The notes beneath the pieces are model-generated. The model was not told the DNA's origin. It saw nothing but the letters and a program-made list of their open reading frames with translations, and did no database searches. From positions 496,001-560,000 of the forward strand of contig NZ_JODC01000003.1 in NCBI RefSeq assembly GCF_000720765.1: 64,000 nt of DNA, read 5' to 3'. Within the stretch, counting starts at the first letter, position 1; each line of letters starts with the position of its first letter. Origin of the DNA: Streptomyces sp. NRRL S-646. GTDB taxonomy: Bacteria > Actinomycetota > Actinomycetes > Streptomycetales > Streptomycetaceae. Of this stretch, positions 34,442 through 42,657 are shown one piece after another. A program made the translations under genes and the position numbers.

Positions 34442-35203
34442 ATGGCACACCAAGCGACGCCGGTTCGACGGGCCCGGCTGGGGAGGGCACTCGGCCCGGA
34501 ACCGACGGCGGTGAGCGGAGTGGTTCTGCTGCTCCCCGGCGGCGACGAGGAGTCGGCCCGCAGACCGTCCCCCATGCTGGCGACCGCCTCCGTACGCGCA
34601 CTGGGCCGCCGCCTGGCCCGCGCGGGGCGGCAGGAGGGCCTGGCCACGCATGTCGTCCACTACCGCTACCGCGGCTGGAACGGCAGCGAGGCACATCTGG
34701 CACGGGACGCGTCCTGGGCCGCGGACGAAGCCGTACGACGCTACGGGGACGTCCCCGTGTGCCTGGCCGGCCTCGGCATGGGCGGCCGTGCCGCACTGCG
34801 CGCGGGCGGCCACGAGGCCGTCAACTCCGTACTGGCGATGGCGCCTTGGCTGCCGGAGGAGGACGTCGCGGCTTCGCCTGAACCGGTGAAGCAGCTCGCC
34901 GGGCGGCGGGTGCTGATTGTTCATGGCACGAATGACGACGTCTCGGACCCCGAGCTCTCCTTCCGGCTGGCGGCGCGGGCGAAGAAGACGAACCGGGACG
35001 TGTGCCGGTTCGAAGTGCACTCCGACGGTCATGGGTTGCACCAGTACCGGAGCGAAGTGCAGGCGCTGGCCGAGGACTTCGTGATGGGGGCGTTGTTCGG
35101 ACGTGCCTTTTCGCGGCCGGTGGAGGACGCGTTGGCGGCTCCGCCGCCGTTGGGGTTGCGGATGCCGTTGGCTGCGGGGTTCGGTAAGTCTCTGCGCCGG
35201 TGA
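34442..35203 (+). CDS. Alpha/beta-hydrolase-fold protein without nucleophile Ser
   Basis: 253 residues. The oxyanion region VVLLLPGGDEE (27-37), the nucleophile elbow CLAGLGMGGRAAL (107-119), Asp in HGTNDD and His in SDGHGLHQY look like a hydrolase, but the elbow reads G-L-G-M-G: residue 112 is Gly where Ser is expected. It may be non-catalytic or use another residue. It starts 113 bases upstream of add in the opposite direction. Confidence 0.82.
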   Translation: MAHQATPVRRARLGRALGPEPTAVSGVVLLLPGGDEESARRPSPMLATASVRALGRRLARAGRQEGLATHVVHYRYRGWNGSEAHLARDASWAADEAVRRYGDVPVCLAGLGMGGRAALRAGGHEAVNSVLAMAPWLPEEDVAASPEPVKQLAGRRVLIVHGTNDDVSDPELSFRLAARAKKTNRDVCRFEVHSDGHGLHQYRSEVQALAEDFVMGALFGRAFSRPVEDALAAPPPLGLRMPLAAGFGKSLRR

Positions 35204-35254
35204 GAGCTCGGGGGTTCGGGTTGTGTGCGGGGTGCGGGTGCGTCGTGGTTTCTC

Positions 35255-35272
35255 GCGCCCCTGAAGGGGCGC
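35255..35272. terminator. Short hairpin between hydrolase and LysR genes
   Basis: GCGCCCC-tgaa-GGGGCGC, a 7-bp stem between convergent genes, the same hairpin that begins several R3 copies. Confidence 0.6.
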
Positions 35273-35278
35273 TCCCGT

Positions 35279-36241
35279 TCAGGTTGGCAGCAAGTTGCCC
35301 CGCCTCGAGAGCAGGAACTTTTTGAAGGCTGCCACCGGGGGTGTGTCCGGGTGGCCGTCCAGCCAGGCGACGCCGATATCGCGGGCCGCTCTTGGGGCGG
35401 TGACCGTGAGTTCCACAACTCCTGGGCGGGGGAAGGCGGGTGGGGGCAGGAGCGCTACCCCGAGGCCCGCTGCAACCAGGCCCCGTAGGGTCTCCGCCTC
35501 TTCCCCCTCGAAGGCGATCCTCGGGCGGAAGCCGGCCTCCTTGCAGAGGTCGTCAGTGATGAGGCGCATGCCGTAGCCCGGTTCGAGGGTCACGAAGGTC
35601 TCGTCGGCCGCTTCTGCCAGGCGGATGCGGCGGCGGGACGCGAGGGGGTGGTCGGCGGGGACGACCAGGCGGAGTTTCTGTTCGTCGAGTCGGCGGGCCA
35701 CCAGGTCGGGGGCGTCGGGGACCGGGGAGGTCAGACAGAGGTCGAGTTCGCCCGCGCGCAGCTTCTCCAGCATCGCCTCGCCGTAGTTCTGGACGAGGCT
35801 GAAGCGGACGCGGGGATGGTCGACGCGGAAGGCCTGGATGAGACCCGGGACCGTCTCCGCGCCCATGGTGTGCAGAAAGCCGAAGGCGACCTTGCCGGTG
35901 GCCGGGTCGGCGTCGGCTCGGACCTCCTCGGCGGCGCGCTCGATCTCGGCGAGGGCGCGTTCGACGGAGCCGAGGAAGGTACGGCCGGCCGGGGTGAGGG
36001 AGACGGTGCGGCCGCGGCGGGCGAACAGGTCGACGCCCAGGTCCTGTTCGAGGCGAACCATGGCCCGGGAGAGGGTGGACTGCGGGACCTGCATCTCCTG
36101 GGCGGCGCGCGTGACGTGCTCGGTGCGGGCGACGCCGGCGAAGTGGGCGAGGCGCGGGGCGAGCAGCGAGACGATGTCCTCGGTGTCTTTTGTGTCACTG
36201 GACGGTGACAAGCGAGCTTGTGACCTCTGCTGATGCACCAT
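35279..36241 (-). CDS. LysR family transcriptional regulator
   Basis: 320 residues with an N-terminal helix-turn-helix (LAHFAGVARTEHVTRAAQEMQVPQSTLSRAMVRLEQDLGVDLFAR, about 31-75) and a LysR substrate domain (about 110-305). It is divergent from the MFS gene, with the starts 63 bases apart, so it probably controls that exporter and itself. The ATG at 36241 is chosen; the long upstream frame is antisense to the MFS gene. Confidence 0.92.
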   Translation of the reverse strand: MVHQQRSQARLSPSSDTKDTEDIVSLLAPRLAHFAGVARTEHVTRAAQEMQVPQSTLSRAMVRLEQDLGVDLFARRGRTVSLTPAGRTFLGSVERALAEIERAAEEVRADADPATGKVAFGFLHTMGAETVPGLIQAFRVDHPRVRFSLVQNYGEAMLEKLRAGELDLCLTSPVPDAPDLVARRLDEQKLRLVVPADHPLASRRRIRLAEAADETFVTLEPGYGMRLITDDLCKEAGFRPRIAFEGEEAETLRGLVAAGLGVALLPPPAFPRPGVVELTVTAPRAARDIGVAWLDGHPDTPPVAAFKKFLLSRRGNLLPT

Positions 36242-36304
36242 GGGAACGATTATGGCGATTCCATGCATTGGACGGATGAGCGGGGCCGTACGTAGCTTCG
36301 AGGC

Positions 36305-37591
36305 ATGTCTCCCGCCAGTACCGGGGCGTCCACCGTCGTGGGCGCCGAATCCGTTGTCCCCGTCGTCCCTGTCGTCGATTCCCGTATGACGCCGGGTGGG
36401 CCCGGCTACCGCCGTATGAGCTTCGCGCTCTTCCTCGCCGGGGTCGCGACCTTCGCGCTGCTTTACTCCACTCAGGCCCTGCTGCCGCTGATCTCGGGCG
36501 AGTTCGGGGTGGCGGCGAGTGAGGCGAGCTGGACGGTGGCGGCTGCGACCGGTGGTCTGGCGGTGTTCGTCCTTCCGATGAGTGCGCTGTCGGAGCGGTT
36601 CGGGCGTCGTACGGTGATGACGGGTTCGCTGGCGGTTGCGGTGACGGTGGGGCTCCTGGTCCCGTTCGCACCCTCGCTGACCGCGCTGGTCGTGCTGCGG
36701 GCGGTGCAGGGGGCTGCGCTGGCCGGGCTTCCGGCGTCGGCGACCGCGTATCTCGCGGAGGAGGTCCGCCCGAAGGCGCTGGTCACGGCGATCGGGCTGT
36801 TCGTCGCGGGCAACAGTGTCGGCGGGATGAGCGGCCGGGTCATCACCGGGTGGGTCGCGCAGGAGTGGGGCTGGCGGGCCGCGGTCGGTGTGATCGGGGC
36901 GATCGCGGTGGTCTGTGCCGTGGCATTCCGGTTGCTGCTGCCCGCTCCGCGCCATTTCAGGGCGGGCTCGCTGCGGCCGCGGGTCCTGGCCCGTACGGTG
37001 CGCGACCACCTGTCGAACCCGCTGCTGTGCCGGCTGTACGCGATCGGTGCGCTGTTCATGACGGTGTTCGGCGGGGTGTACACGGTGATCGGTTACCGCC
37101 TGACGGAGGCGCCGTTCTCGCTGCCGCAGGGCGTCATCGGGTCGATCTTCCTGGTGTACCTGGTGGGTACGGTGTCCGCCTCGACCGCGGGCCGGTTGGT
37201 GGGGCGGCTGGGCCGCCGTGGGGCGCTGTATCTGGCGGGCGGTACGACGGCGACGGGCCTGGCCCTGACCCTCGCGGGGTCGCTGGTGCCGGTGCTGCTG
37301 GGGCTGGTGCTGATCACCGCGGGGTTCTTCGCCGGGCATGCGGTCGCGTCGTCGGCCGTGAGCAAGACGGCGACGGCGGGACGGGCGCAGGCCTCCGCGC
37401 TGTACCAGTCGGCGTACTACATCGGGTCCAGTGCGGGCAGCACGGTCGGGGCGCTGGCCTTCCACGCGGGCGGCTGGGCCGGGACGGTGCTGGTCGGGCT
37501 GCTGGCGGTGCTGGGGGTCGTGACGATCACGGTGTTCGGGACGCGAGCGGCGCGGGTCGCTGCGCGGCGGGCCCCGGTGCCGGCGCACTGA
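36305..37591 (+). CDS. MFS transporter (YnfM-like)
   Basis: 428 residues with 12 predicted helices. After a variable N-terminus, the MFS signature between helices 2 and 3 (SERFGRRTVMTGS near 99-111) and RAVQGAALAGLP near 136-147 are clear. The divergent LysR regulator is typical for exporters of small organic acids or arabinose-type sugars; the substrate is unknown. Confidence 0.9.
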   Translation: MSPASTGASTVVGAESVVPVVPVVDSRMTPGGPGYRRMSFALFLAGVATFALLYSTQALLPLISGEFGVAASEASWTVAAATGGLAVFVLPMSALSERFGRRTVMTGSLAVAVTVGLLVPFAPSLTALVVLRAVQGAALAGLPASATAYLAEEVRPKALVTAIGLFVAGNSVGGMSGRVITGWVAQEWGWRAAVGVIGAIAVVCAVAFRLLLPAPRHFRAGSLRPRVLARTVRDHLSNPLLCRLYAIGALFMTVFGGVYTVIGYRLTEAPFSLPQGVIGSIFLVYLVGTVSASTAGRLVGRLGRRGALYLAGGTTATGLALTLAGSLVPVLLGLVLITAGFFAGHAVASSAVSKTATAGRAQASALYQSAYYIGSSAGSTVGALAFHAGGWAGTVLVGLLAVLGVVTITVFGTRAARVAARRAPVPAH

Positions 37592-37616
37592 ACTTTCCTC
37601 GCCCCCGGACCCCCGC

Positions 37617-37715
37617 TCCTCAAACGCCGGACGGGCTGAGTTCTTCAGCCCGTCCGGCGTTTGAGGACGAGGCCGTTCAGGCCGAAGGCGGGGGGTCTGG
37701 GGGCGGCAGCCCCCA
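37617..37715 (+). repeat. R1 repeat, copy c, with head-to-head inverted arm
   Basis: 37617-37639 and 37645-37667 form a perfect 23-bp stem with a 5-base loop; the right arm continues into a full R1 unit ending near 37715 in a gggggc/gccccc hairpin. It follows the MFS gene and should be a strong terminator. Confidence 0.8.
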
Positions 37716-37842
37716 GCGGACGGCGACCGCTACCCACCTGCACATTTCCCCGCTCGGCACGCCATTGTCAGTGCCCTGCGCTAGCTTCGAACGTGCTGGG
37801 CGCAAAGGCGCGCGACAGGAATGCCACAGGGGTGGGTGGACC

Positions 37843-38868
37843 ATGACCGACGGTACGGCGACGACGACAACAGACCTCGACGTCAGGCTGGAAAAGCACC
37901 GCGTCGAACTGACCGGCTACTGCTACCGCATGCTCGGCTCCTCCTTCGAGGCCGAGGACGCGGTACAGGACACCATGGTCCGCGCCTGGCGCAGTTACGA
38001 GAAGTTCGAGGGCCGCTCCAGCCTCCGCTCCTGGCTCTACCGCATCGCGACGAACGTCTGCCTGGACATGCTGACCGCCGGCAACAAGCGCGCCCGCCCG
38101 ATGGACCTGCGCGAGTCGACGCCCCTCGCCCAAGCCGCCCTCTCCCCCCGCCCGGACGACACCTGGCTGGAGCCGATGCCGGACGCCCGCGTGCTGCCGA
38201 CCGTCGAGGACCCGGCGGAAGCCGCCGTCGCCAAGGAGTCCGTGCGGCTCGCCTTCATGGCGGCCCTGCAGCAACTGCCGCCCAAGCAGCGGGCGGTGCT
38301 GATCCTCCGCGAGGTCCTGGCCTGGAAGGCGAGCGAGGTCGCCGAGCTGCTCGGCACCTCGGTCGCGTCCGTCAACAGCGCCCTGCAGCGGGCGCGGGCG
38401 ACGCTCGCCGAGCGCGAGCAGGGCGACAGGGCGGCGGCCGCGGCCGTCTCCGACCTTCTGGACGAGGAGCAGCGCAAGCTCCTGGACCGCTATGTGGCGG
38501 CCTTCGAGGGGTACGACATGACCGCACTCACGGCGTTGCTGCACGAGGACGCCGTGATGACGATGCCGCCGTTCGACCTGTGGCTGACGGGCCATGACGA
38601 CATCACGGGCTTCATGACGACCCTGGGCTCCGCCTGCGAGGGCTCCCGGCTGCTTCCGGTCCAGGTCAACGGCCTGCCGGGGTTCGCCCAGTACAAGCCG
38701 GACCCGGAGAAGGGCGGCTTCACCCCGTGGGCGGTGCAGGTGCTGGAGATATCAGACGGCGGGCTCTCCGGGTTCCACTTCTTCCTCGACACCGAGCGCT
38801 GGTTCCCGCTGTTCGGCCTGCCCCTCCACCTCGAAGCGGAGCCCGACCAGGTCGAGGAGGGCGTGTAG
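37843..38868 (+). CDS. ECF sigma factor with SnoaL-like C-terminal domain
   Basis: 341 residues. Region 2 (YCYRMLGSSFEAEDAVQDTMVRAWRSYEKFEGRSSLRSWLYRIATNVCLDML, about 26-78), region 4 (QLPPKQRAVLILREVLAWKASEVAELLGTSVASVNSALQRARATL, about 145-190), then a fused SnoaL-like domain (about 205-330). Such fused ECF factors often lack a classical anti-sigma factor and the extra domain may modulate activity. The last 117 bases are antisense to the STAS-domain gene. Confidence 0.93.
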   Translation: MTDGTATTTTDLDVRLEKHRVELTGYCYRMLGSSFEAEDAVQDTMVRAWRSYEKFEGRSSLRSWLYRIATNVCLDMLTAGNKRARPMDLRESTPLAQAALSPRPDDTWLEPMPDARVLPTVEDPAEAAVAKESVRLAFMAALQQLPPKQRAVLILREVLAWKASEVAELLGTSVASVNSALQRARATLAEREQGDRAAAAAVSDLLDEEQRKLLDRYVAAFEGYDMTALTALLHEDAVMTMPPFDLWLTGHDDITGFMTTLGSACEGSRLLPVQVNGLPGFAQYKPDPEKGGFTPWAVQVLEISDGGLSGFHFFLDTERWFPLFGLPLHLEAEPDQVEEGV

Positions 38869-39138
38869 GGACGGGGCGGGATCGCGCAGCCGTATCCGGC
38901 CCCCGGCCCGCCGGGCGGCCAGCTCCAGCCGCGCCAGCAGATCCACGGCACCCAGCCCCGGCGGCCCGATCGCGGCGACGTCGACGACCACGACCGCGGC
39001 CCCGGTGGACCCCAGCAGCGCGCGCACGTCCTCGCACAGCCCGGCCGCCTCGTCACGGGTGACGGGGCCGGGCAGCAGGAGTACGGCGGGTGTCATCTCG
39101 TCCACGAGCGGTAGACCGTGCGGGCGGGCGGAACTCAT
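38752..39138 (-). CDS. STAS-domain protein (anti-sigma factor antagonist-like)
   Basis: 128 residues; LLPGPVTRDEAAGLCEDVRALL followed by VVVVDVAAIGPPGLGAVDLLARLELAARRAGGRIRLRDP matches a STAS fold. The position usually phosphorylated in antagonists is not a clear Ser (GPPGLGAVDLL), so phospho-control is doubtful. The C-terminal 38 residues are encoded on the strand opposite the end of the sigma gene. ATG 39096 is an alternative start with a slightly better ribosome site. Confidence 0.7.
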   Translation of the reverse strand: MSSARPHGLPLVDEMTPAVLLLPGPVTRDEAAGLCEDVRALLGSTGAAVVVVDVAAIGPPGLGAVDLLARLELAARRAGGRIRLRDPAPSLHALLDLVGLRFEVEGQAEQREPALGVEEEVEPGEPAV

Positions 39139-39281
39139 CGGCGGCGCCCGCCTACGGGGCGTGTCCGCCGACCGGGATCACATTGACCCGGTGACCTCCT
39201 GCCCCAGAGGGTTGGGTGTATGCCCCAAGCATCAGCACCGCCCTGGATACCCGACGGCCTCCTCCCCGCCGAGGGGGCACC

Positions 39282-40202
39282 GTGCAGGGAGTGCTGACGG
39301 GCTTCGCGGTCATCGCGGTCGTCATCGGGGTGGGCTACGTCATCGGACGGCAGGGCCATCTCGGCGAGCACGGACGCGAGGTGCTGACCAAGCTGGCCTT
39401 CCACGTGGCATCCCCGGCCCTGCTGTTCACCACGCTCGCCCGGGCCGACCTGTCGGTGATCTTCTCCAGCCGGCTGCTGGTGACGGCCATGAGCACAGCA
39501 GCGGCGGCGAGTGTCTTCGTCGCGGTCGGTGTCGTACGGGGCTGGAGTGTGGGCCGTACGACGATCGGCGCCCTGTGCTCCAGTTACGTCAACTCGGGCA
39601 ACCTCGGCATCCCGATCGCGGTGTATGTGCTGGGTGACGCCTCGCTGGTGGCTCCGGTGCTGCTGTTCCAGCTCATCGGGGTCACCCCGATCGCGCTGAC
39701 GGTCCTGGACCTGTCGGGGAAGGGCGAGAAGGGTCCGCTGTGGCTCCGGCTGCTCACGCCCCTGCGTAACCCGATCGCAGTCGGCTCACTGGCCGGCGTC
39801 GCGGTGGCCGCGACCGGCGTTCATGTCCCGGATCCGGTCATGGACCCGGTGACCCTGATCGGCAACATGTCGGTGCCCGCGGTCCTACTGGCTTTCGGCA
39901 TCTCCCTGTGCGGCAGCACGATGCCGGGGCGGGGTGCCGACAGGTTCCCCGTGTTCCTGTCCGTCGCGCTGAAGGCGGTTGGCCAGCCGATGGCTGCCTG
40001 GGGCCTGGCGGTGGGGGTGTTCGGGCTGGAAGGCCACCAACTCCTCGACGTGGTGGTGACGTCGGCGCTGCCGGCCGCGCAGAACCTTTACACGTACGCG
40101 AGTCGCTATCGGGTGGCGGAGGGGTTGGCCCGGGACTCGATCCTGTTGTCGACGGTGTTGTCGGTGCCGGTGCTGGTGGTCGTGGCGGCGCTGCTGGGCT
40201 GA
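39282..40202 (+). CDS. AEC family transporter
   Basis: 306 residues with about ten membrane helices in the auxin-efflux-carrier pattern (two inverted halves); the conserved central segments SSYVNSGNLGIPIAVYVLGD and NMSVPAVLLAFGISL are visible. Bacterial members export malate or other organic acids. GTG 39282 follows GAGGGGG. The gene ends inside a compact terminator shared with the opposite Uma2 gene. Confidence 0.9.
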   Translation: MQGVLTGFAVIAVVIGVGYVIGRQGHLGEHGREVLTKLAFHVASPALLFTTLARADLSVIFSSRLLVTAMSTAAAASVFVAVGVVRGWSVGRTTIGALCSSYVNSGNLGIPIAVYVLGDASLVAPVLLFQLIGVTPIALTVLDLSGKGEKGPLWLRLLTPLRNPIAVGSLAGVAVAATGVHVPDPVMDPVTLIGNMSVPAVLLAFGISLCGSTMPGRGADRFPVFLSVALKAVGQPMAAWGLAVGVFGLEGHQLLDVVVTSALPAAQNLYTYASRYRVAEGLARDSILLSTVLSVPVLVVVAALLG

Positions 40203-40219
40203 GGGGACCTCAGCCCAGC
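40193..40219. terminator. Compact bidirectional terminator overlapping both stop codons
   Basis: GCTGGGCTGAGG-gga-CCTCAGCCCAGC, a perfect 12-bp stem with a 3-base loop. It contains the TGA of the AEC gene and the TGA of the opposite gene. Confidence 0.75.
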
Positions 40220-40797
40220 GGGAAGATGCCCGTGTCCAGGACTAACTTGAAGGGTGCGGGCAGCGTCAGTTCCTCGCCATATTCCACCGAAGCGAGGACT
40301 CGATAGGTGCCGCTCTGCGGTTCTCCGTAGAGCGTCGCCGTGGGACGCCCCGACTGCCACGCATCCAGCAGGAGGTAGAGAGGTACGCCGGCGACAGCGT
40401 AGCCATGCGCCTTCTTGATGCGGTCGTGGTTCGCGTTGCTCTTCGACGTGACCTCTACGACGAGTTCGGCTTCCCCCGCATGCACGCGCGTTCCGCGGCG
40501 CAGAGCGGCCCTCGGCACCACGCACAGGTCGGGCATGAAGAGGCCGCCCGTCTCAGGGCATGCGAGGCCGAGTGTCTGATAGACCCCCCAGTCGTCTGGA
40601 ATCGCCGTGTACAGAAGGCGCTGAACCAGCTCAGCAGTGTCGTTGTGCTCTTCGGACGGCGGCGGCGCCACGGTGACGACCCCTTCGATGATCTCCACCT
40701 TGCTGCCCTCGGGAGCGTCCGTCTCTTCCCAGATACGGACGATCTCGTCCCAGCCCGTTCCCCTGGAGGATCCGGACTCGGCGGCGAGTGCGCTCAT
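40210..40797 (-). CDS. Uma2 family (DUF820) nuclease-fold protein
   Basis: About 195 residues from ATG 40797. PD-(D/E)XK-type motifs are visible: MPDLCVVPR near 90 (Asp) and AELVVEVTSKSN near 110-122 (Glu and Lys region). The family is abundant in Streptomyces and its role is unknown; it may be a restriction- or mobile-element-derived endonuclease. No partner gene is adjacent. Confidence 0.85.
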   Translation of the reverse strand: MSALAAESGSSRGTGWDEIVRIWEETDAPEGSKVEIIEGVVTVAPPPSEEHNDTAELVQRLLYTAIPDDWGVYQTLGLACPETGGLFMPDLCVVPRAALRRGTRVHAGEAELVVEVTSKSNANHDRIKKAHGYAVAGVPLYLLLDAWQSGRPTATLYGEPQSGTYRVLASVEYGEELTLPAPFKLVLDTGIFPLG

Positions 40798-40891
40798 GGC
40801 GGTCTCCAATCGGTCGTCACCGATCCCAGCATGCCGAACGGGACCGGCGGCGGTCCACCGATCCCGTTAACCCATACGAGGAAACCCCAGG

Positions 40892-42175
40892 TCAGGCGAT
40901 ACGTTCCAGCACTACCGGCGACGCCGAGAACTGCGTCCCCGCCGCCCCGATGTCGTAAGAACCCTCCACCGCCTGCAGCGCGTACTCGAAGCGCTCGGGG
41001 GTGTCGGTGTGCAGGGTCAGCAGGGGCTGGCCCGCCGTCACCGTGTCGCCCGGCTTGGCGTGCATCTCCACGCCCGCGCCCGCCTGCACCGGGTCCTCCT
41101 TGCGGGCGCGGCCCGCGCCGAGGCGCCAGGCGGCGACGCCGATGTCGTACGCGTCGAGGCGGGTCAGGACGCCCGAGGACGGGGCCTTGATGACGTGCTG
41201 TTCCTTCGACGTGGGCAGGGCCGCGTCCGGGTCGCCGCCCTGGGCCGCGATCATGCGGCGCCACACGTCCATCGCGGAGCCGTCGGCCAGGGCCTTCGCC
41301 GGGTCGGCGTCCTTCACTCCGGCCGCGTCCAGCATTTCGCGGGCGAGCGCGATGGTCAGTTCCACGACGTCCGAGGGGCCGCCGCCCGCGAGGACCTCGA
41401 CCGACTCGCGGACTTCGAGGGCGTTGCCCGCCGTCAGGCCCAGCGGGGTCGACATGTCCGTCAGCAGCGCGACGGTCTTCACGCCGTGGTCCGTGCCCAG
41501 GCCGACCATCGTGGACGCCAGCTCCCGCGCGTCCTCGATCGTCTTCATGAAGGCGCCCGTGCCCACCTTCACGTCCAGGACCAGGGAGCCGGTGCCCTCG
41601 GCGATCTTCTTGGACATGATCGAGGAGGCGATCAGCGGGATCGCCTCGACCGTGCCGGTCACGTCCCGCAGCGCGTAGAGCTTCTTGTCCGCGGGGGCCA
41701 GGCCGTCGCCCGCCGCGCAGATCACCGCGCCGGTCGTGTCGAGGACGTTCAGCATCTCCTCGTTCGACAGCAGCGCGCGCCAGCCGGGGATCGACTCCAG
41801 CTTGTCCAGGGTGCCGCCGGTGTGGCCGAGGCCGCGGCCCGACAGCTGCGGAACGGCCGCTCCGCAGGCCGCGACCAGGGGCGCCAGCGGGAGGGTGATC
41901 TTGTCGCCGACGCCGCCCGTCGAGTGCTTGTCGGCCGTCGGGCGGGACAGGGACGAGAAGTCCATGCGCTCGCCGGAGGCGATCATCGCCGCGGTCCAGC
42001 GGGCGATCTCACGGCGGTTCATGCCGTTGAGGAGGATGGCCATGGCGAGCGCGGACATCTGCTCGTCGGCGACCTCCCCGCGGGTGTACGCGTCGATGAC
42101 CCAGTCGATCTGCTCGTCGCTGAGCTCGCCGCGGTCCCGCTTGGTGCGGATGACGGAGATGGCGTCCATGGCCAT
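40892..42175 (-). CDS. deoA: Thymidine phosphorylase
   Basis: Splits thymidine and deoxyuridine with phosphate to base and deoxyribose-1-phosphate. 427 residues; the signature SGRGLGHTGGTLDKLESIPG is near 111-130 and the phosphate site KHSTGGVGDK near 83-92. ATG 42175 has AAGGA upstream. It is the last gene of the transporter-cdd-deoA cluster, separated from cdd by a hairpin that may reduce read-through. Confidence 0.96.
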   Translation of the reverse strand: MAMDAISVIRTKRDRGELSDEQIDWVIDAYTRGEVADEQMSALAMAILLNGMNRREIARWTAAMIASGERMDFSSLSRPTADKHSTGGVGDKITLPLAPLVAACGAAVPQLSGRGLGHTGGTLDKLESIPGWRALLSNEEMLNVLDTTGAVICAAGDGLAPADKKLYALRDVTGTVEAIPLIASSIMSKKIAEGTGSLVLDVKVGTGAFMKTIEDARELASTMVGLGTDHGVKTVALLTDMSTPLGLTAGNALEVRESVEVLAGGGPSDVVELTIALAREMLDAAGVKDADPAKALADGSAMDVWRRMIAAQGGDPDAALPTSKEQHVIKAPSSGVLTRLDAYDIGVAAWRLGAGRARKEDPVQAGAGVEMHAKPGDTVTAGQPLLTLHTDTPERFEYALQAVEGSYDIGAAGTQFSASPVVLERIA

Positions 42176-42206
42176 GGGGTGCGTTCCTTCCGAGGTTCAT
42201 GGAAGT

Positions 42207-42250
42207 GTGCGGCCCCTCCGCTCGAAGGGTTCAAGCCGGAGGGGCCGCAC
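42207..42250 (-). terminator. Hairpin between cdd and deoA
   Basis: GTGCGGCCCCTCCG (42207-42220) and CGGAGGGGCCGCAC (42237-42250), a perfect 14-bp stem between two same-strand genes; likely an attenuator or mRNA-processing structure rather than the operon end. Confidence 0.6.
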
Positions 42251-42255
42251 GGGAG

Positions 42256-42657
42256 TTACTTGTCGAGATGGCCCGGCCCGAAGGCCTGCGGCAGCATCTC
42301 CGAGAGGGGGAGGATTCCCGCCGGGGTCTCCAGGAGGAGCTCCGGGCCCCCGAACTCGTACAACAGCTGACGGCAGCGGCCGCACGGGACGAGGATCTCG
42401 CCCCGCCCGTCCACGCATGTGAAGTGCGTCAGCCGGCCGCCGCCCGTGCGCTGCAGCTCCGAGACCAGCCCGCACTCGGCGCACAGGCCGAGGCCGTAGG
42501 AGGCGTTCTCGACGTTGCAGCCGGAGACCGTACGGCCGTCGTTGACCAGGGCGGCCACTCCGACCGGGAAGCCCGAGTAGGGGGCGTACGCGTGGGACAT
42601 GGCCTCGCGGGCCAGGTCCCGGAGCGCCTCCCAGTCGACGGCGGCCGGCGGGGTCAC
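42256..42657 (-). CDS. cdd: Cytidine deaminase
   Basis: 133 residues, homotetrameric type. Zinc-site motifs CAE (LCAECGLV near 59-66) and PCGRC (near 91-95), with NVENASYGLGLCAE as the nucleoside pocket. It converts cytidine and deoxycytidine to uridine forms for deoA or uridine kinase. GTG start overlaps the upstream permease stop (GTGA). Confidence 0.95.
   Translation of the reverse strand: MTPPAAVDWEALRDLAREAMSHAYAPYSGFPVGVAALVNDGRTVSGCNVENASYGLGLCAECGLVSELQRTGGGRLTHFTCVDGRGEILVPCGRCRQLLYEFGGPELLLETPAGILPLSEMLPQAFGPGHLDK

Noticed and set aside
35279..37588. 769-residue minus-strand frame ending in the LysR gene
   Set aside because: The LysR protein starts at 36241; the upstream part is antisense to the MFS gene and has random composition.
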